DNA of 64,000 nucleotides from Mesotaenium endlicherianum (lineage: Eukaryota; Streptophyta; Zygnematophyceae; Zygnematales; Mesotaeniaceae), in contig WELA01006444.1 of assembly GCA_009602735.1 (NCBI GenBank), positions 213,225-277,224 on the forward strand, in the 5' to 3' direction. Each line of letters opens with the position of its first letter. Within the stretch, counting starts at the first letter, position 1. Shown here one piece after another: positions 1 to 9,386 of this stretch. A program made the translations under genes and the position numbers. The notes below the pieces were generated by a model that did not search any database, was not told the DNA's origin, and saw only the letters and a program-made list of their open reading frames with translations.

Positions 1-285
1 GTGTATGTTGATGTGTTGGCACCCAACACATCCCAAAACTTGCCACCTCTTTCTAGAATAATGTACACATGTCCTTTTGACCTAAAAATGGCACATCTGA
101 CTTTTGCCACATGGAGTTCTTCTAGGTCTTTCCTCTAACTTCGAAAATGCCTTGGAAGGTACAAAGGACATGAACCAAGTTACTAGAGTACCTATTCACA
201 CTTGACTCCACACAATACTACTCCAAATATATTTGAAAACATTAAAATATATGCGAACTAATATATAATAACTCAAATCACTACA
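1..285 (-). mobile_element. LTR end of chromovirus family A
   Basis: This stretch matches the last 285 bp of the family A LTR (20547-20831) with only about one difference seen by eye, ending in the family terminus CACTACA. The sequence that follows is not the C-rich tract that flanks the 3' LTRs of this family, so this is the outer end of a minus-oriented element whose body lies left of the window, or a solo LTR. It is young, judging from its near identity to the other copies. Confidence 0.85.
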
Positions 286-572
286 GACTTGGACTTTGAC
301 TTTAATGCTGATTATGTAGAATGTATTTTGGTCGATGAGTCAATCTTGACTTTCCGTAATTGGAGGGCCATGACTTGCGCTGCACGTGTGGCACCGTCAA
401 AGAGATATAAGTCTTTGACACCCTTCTAGCCCGGTATCTTTTTGACCTTCATTATTTGTATCCCACATGTTTTTGACCTGGTCTTTCTAGGATGTTGGAT
501 AGGTGTATCGACTTCATCGTAGGGCCCTGGTAGCACCACACAATAAGTGTCCCCCTGAGGTAGAAGTGGCTA
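286..572. other. Unassigned spacer
   Basis: AT-rich sequence between the LTR end and the foldback element. I see no convincing coding frame, RNA gene or repeat here. Confidence 0.5.
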
Positions 573-1544
573 GGGGTAATTACCAAACTAGCACTCCAAC
601 TTTAGTTTATTTCAAAATCTAGCGCTCCAAGTTTCATTATTTCAAAACTAGCACTCGCGCATGTAAGGTGAGGCCACGTAGGCCTTATACAATCAAATGA
701 CGTGCCACACGAATTTGCAAGTGACCCTTCCTGACACACCACTTCTCTCTTTTGTTTCCAAATTGACCACTTTTGTAACTGACCCACCTTCGCGATCCAA
801 ACTGCCCAAGGATGCCAAATTTCGGGTGGACACATTGTCGCTACCTTCAATTTACGCTCCAAAACTCTTGAAGGCATTGACCGCTTTGCCGCGCCTCCAA
901 TTCGAAGACGACTTTTCGAACCCCATAGTTGGGTCTAAACCTCGGCGGGTCAACTAGGTACTTCTTATGGTGGTTAAATGTAGGTCTAATTGGTGGTTAA
1001 ATGTGGTAAAACGTGGCGGTTAAATGTAGATTGTGAGAAATGATCCCATGGAAGCGCAGTTAAAATAGGTGCAACATGCTTACAAATTGGAAAGGATAGC
1101 CACGGGCAACCTCAATGGCAATGTGCCATAGTAAGTAACCACTTGACTCAGCCGCTACAATTAGCTTCTTATGATTGCGTTCCTACTTGAAATAGCAGAG
1201 AATGCGATGAATATAGTCTCTCAAGAAAATAAAGGGTTTAGAAAATAAAGGCGCAAGAAGTAGGTCACGAAAACACCTTTGGACCATTTTTTGGGCGTCC
1301 TTGGCCAGTTTGGTTCGTGAAGTTGGGTCAGTTAGAAAAGTGGTGGTGGTCGATTTTGGAAACGAAAGAGAGAAGTGGTGTGTCAGGTAGGGTCGCGTGC
1401 GAATTCGTGTGGCACGTCATTCGATCGTGTAAAACCTACGTGGACTCACCCTACATGCGCGAGTGCTAGTTCTGTAATAACGAAACTTGGGAGTGCTATT
1501 TGTCGAATAAACAAAAGTTGGAGTGCTACTTTGGTAATTACCCC
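573..1544. mobile_element. Foldback (long-TIR) non-autonomous DNA element
   Basis: The two ends are long inverted repeats: about 260 bp at 573-832 reappears as its reverse complement at 1287-1544, at roughly 80-85% identity by eye. The outer tips are GGGGTAATTACC and its complement. The middle (about 833-1286) shows no transposase. Long TIRs with a non-coding core suggest a Mutator-like or foldback-type non-autonomous element. I could not see a clean target-site duplication, so family assignment is open. Short open frames inside it are shadows of the repeat arms. Confidence 0.75.
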
Positions 1545-1565
1545 AAGGGTAGTGTGGCTGAGTGT

Positions 1566-1603
1566 GGCACAGTGTAGCGTCACAGGCACAGTGTAGCGTC
1601 ACA
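1566..1603. repeat. Perfect 19-bp tandem pair upstream of the TL15-like gene
   Basis: The 19-mer GGCACAGTGTAGCGTCACA occurs twice head to tail (1566-1584 and 1585-1603), between the foldback element and the TL15-like gene. It could be a small local duplication or a promoter element about 270 bp upstream of the start codon. Confidence 0.7.
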
Positions 1604-1661
1604 CGGATATATTCATATCCAGCATTTAAATTACAATTTGGAATTTTATATAGTCGCTATA

Positions 1662-1671
1662 GACACGTGTC
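1662..1671. promoter_or_regulatory. G-box-like palindrome (GACACGTGTC)
   Basis: A perfect 10-bp palindrome with a CACGTG core about 200 bp upstream of the TL15-like start codon. CACGTG is the classic plant G-box, often found at light-regulated genes, which would suit a thylakoid protein. The motif is short, so this is suggestive only. Confidence 0.3.
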
Positions 1672-1819
1672 TCGAGTCGACCCCATTCAATCCTTGAGGA
1701 ATGGGAAGTGAGTGTGGAATGGCGCGGAAGCAGGAGTAAGCGGGTGCAGGCAGGAACGTGTCTTCTGTGTCTTATGTAGAGACTAGCAAACCTGAGCTAC
1801 GTTCAGTTCATACTAAGAG

Positions 1820-1826
1820 TATATAG
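1820..1826 (+). promoter_or_regulatory. Possible TATA box of the TL15-like gene
   Basis: TATATAG lies 45 bp before the chosen ATG at 1871. A transcription start 25-30 bp downstream would leave a leader of only about 20 nt. Position and motif fit, but AT-rich words are common here. Confidence 0.35.
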
Positions 1827-1870
1827 CTTCACTTCCAAATAGTCGTAGGTAGTTGTCAAGGTCCAGCAAC

Positions 1871-4642
1871 ATGGTGTTCAGCGGGGTAACATGTCTTGTT
1901 TCTTCAACTCAAGGAGAGTTGTTTGGCATGAGCGTTACTCGTGCTATTTCGTCGACCACCTCGACAAGGTATTGCAATACCAAATTGGGGATGGTGTCTT
2001 CAGCTAAGCAGATGCAATCATCACCAATAATTTGCAGCAGCGCGAATTCCTTTAGAGAGGTAACCCAAATTTCTGTCCTTGAATGACGCTGTTCACGCCT
2101 GCAAGTAAGCTACCTGTTGAACAAGCCGAGCTTAAACGCATTTGATTTTTTGTCTGGAATGCTTGGGTTATGTACAGGACTGTAAGAAGAGCTTCCAAGG
2201 AGCTCTTCATAAGGGAGCTGTTTTGGCAGTTGCAGCCTTCGCAGCTGCTTCGGTGCTGCAGCCTGCTGAGAATGCATTCGCCTACCTTGTAAGCTCCTCT
2301 TCTTGCACTCGGAAAGCCTCAAGGTATTGCGATTAGTAGAGGCAGGAGGGCACGGGAACAACTGAAACAGGCGCCTCCAACCATTTGGGCGTCAAAAAAA
2401 GGGCTCTTAAATGCTTCACTTCGGCTAGTGGCGCAGCTTGAAATTTCTCAGGCCAAGCAAGCTAATGACGTGGGTTAGAGCCTCATTTGCATGTAGCTAC
2501 TTTAAGTGCAGAATGTAGGATATGAGGTTTTCTGCATAAGGCAATCCATCGTAGTTAGAGATTCATCAGGACTTCAGATGCAATTGAGGTGCCAATATCT
2601 GGTCAACCCAAGTGTGGGCATGAATTCGTTTCACAAACATGATCAGAGGCTGAAGGTTAGAGCGGAAGATTGAAGCACCGAAGCACGGCCCTTCACTAAG
2701 TGCAATAGATATGCCTATTGGATGAAAAAGGGGGGCGGGCCTTATGGCAGGGAAGTGACGCGGGGGCAGGACCTGACGGGTAAGGATTACAGCGGGCGGG
2801 ACCTCACTGGTTACGACTTCAAAACTGTAAGTCCCTTGACTTTCTTTTGGCTCGGTCATGTGTTGTCAAGAGTATATTTGTCAGTGATATTGACTCACGC
2901 ATCAAGGCACTAGGTGTGGCACGTTGACCCTTGTTCTCTGTTTGAGTAACGCCAGATCCTTCCCCACACGTGCACGTATCTGCTTGGTTGCTAGAAAGAT
3001 GGTGCATACAGAAGGAAGTTTTAGTCCAATTGGCGCTGTCAGAAAGGTCCCGTGGCTCTCACCAGCTTCAGGGTGACGCTGTCTGGAGAGCTTTGGGGGG
3101 GAGGGGGACGCTTGTGCAGTCGATCCTGAGGCAGGCCAACTTTAAGGGTTCCAAGCTCGTGGGAGTGTCCTTTTTCGACGCCGACCTTACAGGTCCTTCT
3201 CGTCACCTATGAGCCTAGCTTCTGCTGCTCCTGCCATGAGTATACCCCAGTGTGCCTGCATGCTGGTGGCTCTTGTTTTTGTTGTTCTACTAAAAGATGG
3301 GAAGGAACAACAGGAGCAGCATTGCAGACCTTCTTGCCAAGTCCCTCAGTGGGCTGCGCTCATGCAAACATTGGCGCGTGGGGAAGCAGGTGCTGATTTG
3401 TCCGACACCAATTTGACCGGCGCGGACTTCTCGTTGTGCTCGGCAAGCAAGGTGTGCGACATATGACCCTGCTTCCCCCCTGCTGAAATTTGGTTGTCAG
3501 CGCTTTGCTCACTCCTGGCCTGCTTGCTGAATCTGGAGATTTGTAGCTTTGCCAATGGCAAGCTGGACTTTAAGTAGGGCTTTCTTGTCTGCAGGCGAGG
3601 CAGGAGAGTAGCACCTGTGTTTCTTTCAAGGCAGTTGGCTTGGGTTCGACAGCATTGCGGCTAGATGCGGTTGTGTGGGTGTGCCCTAGAGGAGCCTAAC
3701 CATGATATCAAAGTTGTCAACCGGAAGCCCCCGTAGGGTACGTAGCAAAGGAAGTACACGTTGTTCCGGCTCTAATGTGTATGCTCCAATGGGCATGCAT
3801 AAGACCATGTCTGGATGTCCCCAGTGCTGTATGTGACCGTATATTGACAGTAGTACTGGGGCAGAGTTGTGGCTTCAGAAGTGCACGAGAGAGAGGTAGC
3901 AATCTTACTTGTAGGAGCTGCAAGCATGCAGGCCAATTTTGAGAACGCAATCATGGAGAGCATATCGGTAACTGGCAACACGTCTTTCAAGGGAGCCAAC
4001 ATCAAAGGAGCAGGTGGGCACCTTTGTCCTCCTCCTGCCTGCTTCTTATGCTTTGTGTGTTCACCGCACTGAGGACCTCACTGCAGGCCACGCCCATCCT
4101 TGACACAATCACAGACAGAAGCCTGCATGTGTCTTCTTGGAAGCAATAAATTGTTACAGATATCAATGCGTGCATGTGCACGCGCACTTGCTCCGCATAG
4201 CTCTCGCAACTGTCATGCAGGCATGCTAATGTAACCTTCTTGGGATCCTTCTGACAGATTTTTCAGAAGTGTTGTTGAGAGAGGATCAAAAGATAGCCCT
4301 GTGTAAAGTGGCCTCGGGGTAAGTTTGCTGAATCTCTGCTCCTTTCACATGCTTAAGCCCCTAGAAGGAGTTGTACACCATTGGGTACACCAGTGCTTAT
4401 TTGCATGATGATTAGTTATTCAGCTTTGATGCTTTTGGTATACAGATAGGTTGCGCCTATACTGACACCAGTTTGTGTTGCGTGAGGATCTTATGTAAAT
4501 ATCTTGAAGTGACTTGTGCAATGAGATGTCCTTAACAAGGCCTGACGAGGAGAAAGGCATATACTGAGTCAATGTTGGTTGGTGCAGCACAAACCCTGTC
4601 ACGGGAAATGACACGCGGGAAACTCTTCTGTGCGACTACTAG
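1871..4642 (+). CDS. TL15: Thylakoid lumen pentapeptide-repeat protein (TL15-like), 8 exons traced
   Basis: Traced exons: 1871-2059, 2178-2288, about 2722-2826 (left edge uncertain), 3120-3192, 3390-3451, 3932-4013, 4258-4318, 4588-4642. The exons have GT-AG borders and compatible phases (the left border of exon 3 was not placed) and give about 245 residues. Residues 1-63 are Ser/Thr-rich like a chloroplast transit peptide. The next exon is a hydrophobic lumen-targeting segment ending in AFA, a typical thylakoid processing site. The mature part starts GGGPYGREVTRGQDLTGKD, followed by A(D/N)Lxx pentapeptides (SILRQANFKGSKLVG, FFDADLTGADLSDTNLTGAD, NTSFKGANIKGADFSEVLL) and ends TNPVTGNDTRETLLCDY with conserved cysteines. 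This matches my memory of Arabidopsis thylakoid lumenal 15 kDa protein 1 (At2g44920). Its molecular role is not established. About five residues expected between exons 5 and 6 are absent, so a micro-exon may be missed. The gene is convergent with the SPEN-type gene. Confidence 0.88.
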
Positions 4643-4698
4643 AATATGACAAGCGTGCGACAAGCGCACTGTAGGCTGCCTCCTTCCAGCCAAAATGA

Positions 4699-4703
4699 TG
4701 TAA
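4699..4703 (+). terminator. Poly(A) signal TGTAA of the TL15-like gene
   Basis: TGTAA lies 57 bp after the stop codon. TGTAA is the usual poly(A) signal of chlorophyte algae, and the spacing fits a short 3' UTR. Confidence 0.5.
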
Positions 4704-5627
4704 AGTTGGGAGCTGGAGGGGCAAAGGGGCATGCATGGACATTTATTGCCATGCTGGCTAAAGGGTAAGCAAGAAGATGTATGTGGCCACCAGTGTTTGA
4801 GTGTGGTCTTTTTTGGTAGTTTATCTGACGAGCGTAACTTTGCTGTAGAGCATCTAGAAGGTATGGATGAATTGCTCTACAGCTAGGTCCAAGGATGGTG
4901 TACCAAATTCTAAATATCAGGTACAAACTTTGCTGGCAAGTATTGCATGTATTGTTGCCCAGATTAGGCACACATTTCATTTATATGCTCTCATCCTTGA
5001 GCCAGAGGTCAGAGGCATCGCAATCTCACTTGGCTGAGCCTGTTGGAAGGAGTCTCACATTGGCACGAAGTTTTAGAAAAGCAACCAGACATATTACACT
5101 TAAGATGGTAAACTAATACCTTGAAAGTAGGAAATAAAGAATGACCTCCGCATGCCTAGGATCCTGGTGTGTCTAGCTCAATAATACTAGCTATATCTCT
5201 CCTGGCACCCTATGTTAGCAAGACGATGCACCACTTAATACAATATCATTCTTTACAAAATCAAGAGAAAATGAGTCCAGTACAGACATGGGTAAGAGAG
5301 CAAAGGCTTCCTACTTAGTAAGGACCAGCCTGCCTACTTTGCCAGGAATAGTTGTGAAAAGAAGCCCACAAGAGCAACATAAATGCACAAATGGCAACAA
5401 ATGGAGAGAAGAAACGAAGATAATTGAGCCAATTAATATGGTCCCTTCAGCCGATGTAGTAAAAATTTTTAGCATCAAACAGTCAAGTCAGCTCAAGAGT
5501 TCAACACATCATACACAACACGACACAAACTTATTTCGAAAACATTCACAAAGTTAAAGAACATATTATTCACTGAAGGAGCCAGGGCACCTCACATATT
5601 TGTTTTTAGCCCTCTAGCCAGAAATAT
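4704..5627. other. Spacer between convergent genes, 3' UTR of the SPEN-type gene at right
   Basis: No convincing protein frame was found; the open frames here are short and compositionally random. The right part probably holds the 3' UTR of the minus-strand SPEN-type gene. Confidence 0.5.
5253..5257 (-). terminator. Possible poly(A) signal TGTAA of the SPEN-type gene
   Basis: TGTAA on the minus strand (TTACA on the plus strand) about 370 bp after the stop codon at 5628. Another TTACA lies near 5093, so the choice is tentative. Confidence 0.3.
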
Positions 5628-5879
5628 TCAGTTAGGGCCCAGAGAAGTCAACGCAGGCAGCAGCAGCCCCAGCAGACAAGTGCTGGGCTCCGCATTGATT
5701 CCCAGCATGGCGCATGCCTGCGCCGACCAGGGCATGACGTACAGCATCCTGGGCCACAGCCCCTGCTCAGCTGCGGCCGGAATCTTGATAACTCCTGCAC
5801 GGTCCCGCTGCTTCAGGTAATCCACAAACTGCTGGAACTGCACATAGCAGGCGAGAGGGCACACAAAGATATGAAGCAG
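5628..5879 (-). CDS. SPEN-type gene, last exon (end of SPOC domain)
   Basis: The acceptor TTACAG ends at 5880 and the exon runs in phase 0 to a TGA at 5628-5630. It encodes [20 protein letters not shown], then [11 protein letters not shown] and RMLYVMPWS. The pattern [13 protein letters not shown] followed by a hydrophobic strand ending in P is the hallmark of the C-terminal half of SPOC domains (compare plant FPA-like proteins with YLxxKxRAxVAKL). This exon is what first identified the gene. Confidence 0.85.
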   Translation of the reverse strand: MLHIFVCPLACYVQFQQFVDYLKQRDRAGVIKIPAAAEQGLWPRMLYVMPWSAQACAMLGINAEPSTCLLGLLLPALTSLGPN

Positions 5880-8800
5880 CTGTAAGTTAAAACTGGCTCT
5901 CAGGCTGTCCACTGCTGCCTGCCTGCTGCTGCTGCATGGGCGCAGACATGTTCCCAATGTAGAACTTTAGAATGGGCTCCAGGTCAGGCATGGGCCATTG
6001 ATGTGAAATCGCATGCAGGAAGGCAGGATCCATCCAGAAGCCTCAACCAAACTGCATGTTAGTAGCAGCAGCCTGAGCAACTCACGGCCACAGGGAGGTG
6101 TTTTGTCTCCTCATGGCCAGCACAAGTTCAGCACGCAAAACAAGCGGTGAATGTGTTGAAATTGCAGATGGCGACACCTCTGTCGATGGGCAGAAATCAT
6201 GCGAGGGTCCAGTCTATCAGATTCAGAACAACAGGCGTGTGTGTGTGGAGTCTGAAGAGTCAGAATATAGGCTACACCTATTACAAATGCTGAAGGGTAA
6301 AATGTGCATTTCAAAGATTGGGAAGGGTAAGTGGGCTCTTACGCCACCAGCATGCTCTGGGGTGGCTGCACCAAACAAGCGGCAGATCTCCCTCTGCAGC
6401 ATTACCCCACAGTACAGCGTACGAATGCTTCAGACATGGCTCTGTCGCAAGACAAATTTTACACATACTCAAGATTCTCAAACATGGGGTCAAAGGCATT
6501 TGCTGGGTGCCAAGTGCCGAGAGCTCTGCAGACAAGCTTTGCGGCAGCCTTCACCCAGCTACATCATAGCGCACAGACACACACACACACACACATATGT
6601 GCTGCAGAGGGTGGGGGCCAGCCATACCTGGTGGGGGGGTGTGGTGTCGTAGGTAGCCTGCACCGCACGGAAGTCGGCTCTCTTGGTCACATCCAGCTTC
6701 TCTGGCCACCTGCCCCATCATCACCAACTTCAGATGAGCGTGCATCGAGCTAGCATGCCCTCAGAGCTGTAAAAGGCTCCCATATATTTGTGTGTGCCAA
6801 CAGAGGCCCTGCGACAAAATGGAAACAAAAAGTAGCTGCCACGTGTATAGAAGGGGAGGAGGGGGGCGAGTGTGTACCCAGCAGGCTCATGAGCCACATC
6901 CTGATAGCGCGCAGTGGGGGCCTCCTCTGCCCGCTGGGCCCATATGGCACAGTACTGCACCCCACTTTTGCACAGCCAGTGCTGCTGCTGCTGCTGCTGC
7001 TGCTCCATACTCTGTCTTGCCCCTGCCATTCTCGCTCCTGCTCCCCCCACCTGTTGGGCTTCTCCAGGCTCGGGCAGAGGAGGGGCCGCAGCCGGAGTTG
7101 GAGCCGGAGCAGACACAGGAGTAGAAGTTGGAACAGCAGCGGAACTGGGAGTAGGCGGAGGTGGAGAGGGCGGGGGCGGAGGGGATGGGGGCTGAGCAGG
7201 CGGAGGCGGAGGAGGGGGCGATGGCGGAGGGGGTGGGGGTGGTGGCTCCACAGGTGGAGGCGGAGGAGGTGTGACAGGAGGCAGCGGGGGCTGGAAGGGG
7301 GAGCCAGCGTGAGGGTGAGGCCCAAAGGGCGGCGGCGGAGGAAGCAGCGGGGCTGCTCCTCCTGCGGCCGAGCTCATGGGCATGCCCCCCGTAGCGCCAG
7401 GCTTGTGCATCGGGTATGGTGGCGGCGGAGCACCCGGAGGGGGCATGCTGGGGTCATGCATGGGCCTGGGCAGGGAGGCGATGACAGGTGGCGACAGCTT
7501 GGAGAGCATGGCCGAGCTGCTTCCTCCCCCCGGGGAGGGTCTGCCAGGAGGGGCACCCGGCAAGCCAGACTTGGGAAGAGGGAGCGGCGCAAGAGCAGCT
7601 TGAGAGTGGGGTAGAGGCGGCCTGGTATGGGATGCCAGCTGTCCCTTTCTGGCACCTTGCATGCCTGCTATGCCACCCGAAGGAAGAAGTGAGTTGTCCA
7701 AGTGGCTGCCAGTGGGAGCACTCATGAGGTGGAGCGAGCGCGTGTTGGCGTCGGCAGCAGCCATGAAGTCCATCATCATCATCATGCTGCTGCCGCCACT
7801 GCTGCTATTGCCGTTATTGTAGGGCCCCCCACCCCCACCCCCACCCACACCCCCGCCTCCTCCTGGTCCATCCTCTTGCCGCCTGCTGCTCAGTTGCATA
7901 CCCCCATTATTGGCGACTCCATNAGTAGCTGCCACGTGTATAGAAGGGGAGGAGGGGGGCGAGTGTGTACCCAGCAGGCTCATGAGCCACATCCTGATAG
8001 CGCGCAGTGGGGGCCTCCTCTGCCCGCTGGGCCCATATGGCACAGTACTGCACCCCACTTTTGCACAGCCAGTGCTGCTGCTGCTGCTGCTGCTGCTCCA
8101 TACTCTGTCTTGCCCCTGCCATTCTCGCTCCTGCTCCCCCCACCTGTTGGGCTTCTCCAGGCTCGGGCAGAGGAGGGGCCGCAGCCGGAGTTGGAGCCGG
8201 AGCAGACACAGGAGTAGAAGTTGGAACAGCAGCGGAACTGGGAGTAGGCGGAGGTGGAGAGGGCGGGGGCGGAGGGGATGGGGGCTGAGCAGGCGGAGGC
8301 GGAGGAGGGGGCGATGGCGGAGGGGGTGGGGGTGGTGGCTCCACAGGTGGAGGCGGAGGAGGTGTGACAGGAGGCAGCGGGGGCTGGAAGGGGGAGCCAG
8401 CGTGAGGGTGAGGCCCAAAGGGCGGCGGCGGAGGAAGCAGCGGGGCTGCTCCTCCTGCGGCCGAGCTCATGGGCATGCCCCCCGTAGCGCCAGGCTTGTG
8501 CATCGGGTATGGTGGCGGCGGAGCACCCGGAGGGGGCATGCTGGGGTCATGCATGGGCCTGGGCAGGGAGGCGATGACAGGTGGCGACAGCTTGGAGAGC
8601 ATGGCCGAGCTGCTTCCTCCCCCCGGGGAGGGTCTGCCAGGAGGGGCACCCGGCAAGCCAGACTTGGGAAGAGGGAGCGGCGCAAGAGCAGCTTGAGAGT
8701 GGGGTAGAGGCGGCCTGGTATGGGATGCCAGCTGTCCCTTTCTGGCACCTTGCATGCCTGCTATGCCACCCGAAGGAAGAAGTGAGTTGTCCAAGTGGCT

Positions 8801-9276
8801 GCCAGTGGGAGCACTCATGAGGTGGAGCGAGCGCGTGTTGGCGTCGGCAGCAGCCATGAAGTCCATCATCATCATCATGCTGCTGCCGCCACTGCTGCTA
8901 TTGCCGTTATTGTAGGGCCCCCCACCCCCACCCCCACCCACACCCCCGCCTCCTCCTGGTCCATCCTCTTGCCGCCTGCTGCTCAGTTGCATACCCCCAT
9001 TATTGGCGACTCCATGGCCGGCACCAAGAATGCCACCATCCAAGCGCGCCTCGACCGCCCCTCCTGCCCCTCCTGGGCCTTGCTCCCCCTGGCTCCCGTA
9101 ATTAGAAGTCGCACTGGAAGCGGCGGGCGGAAGGCCGGGGGTGGGGCTGTGGGCGTCCCCTCCTCCGTGCTTGATCTCCCACTTGAGCTGGAGGCCACCC
9201 ACGGGCACAGCCACGGGGTTGGTGCCCTCGTGCTCCCACTGATAGTCCAGCGCGCGCCTTCTGATGTCCTCCAGAG

Positions 9277-9308
<32 letters not shown>

Positions 9309-9347
9309 AGCGCACCACCGCTTCCTGGAGAGGGCTCGGGGGTGTGG

Positions 9348-9386
<39 letters not shown>

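Noticed and set aside
573-1544. Protein frames within the foldback element
   Set aside because: The frames in the two arms are reverse-complement shadows of each other and show no transposase motif.
4895-5557. Small plus-strand protein genes between the two host genes
   Set aside because: The frames are short, lack domains and splice support, and lie in the likely 3' UTR region.
6831-9015. A true internal exon duplication in the SPEN-type gene
   Set aside because: The copies are identical and meet exactly at an n, which points to a contig overlap instead.
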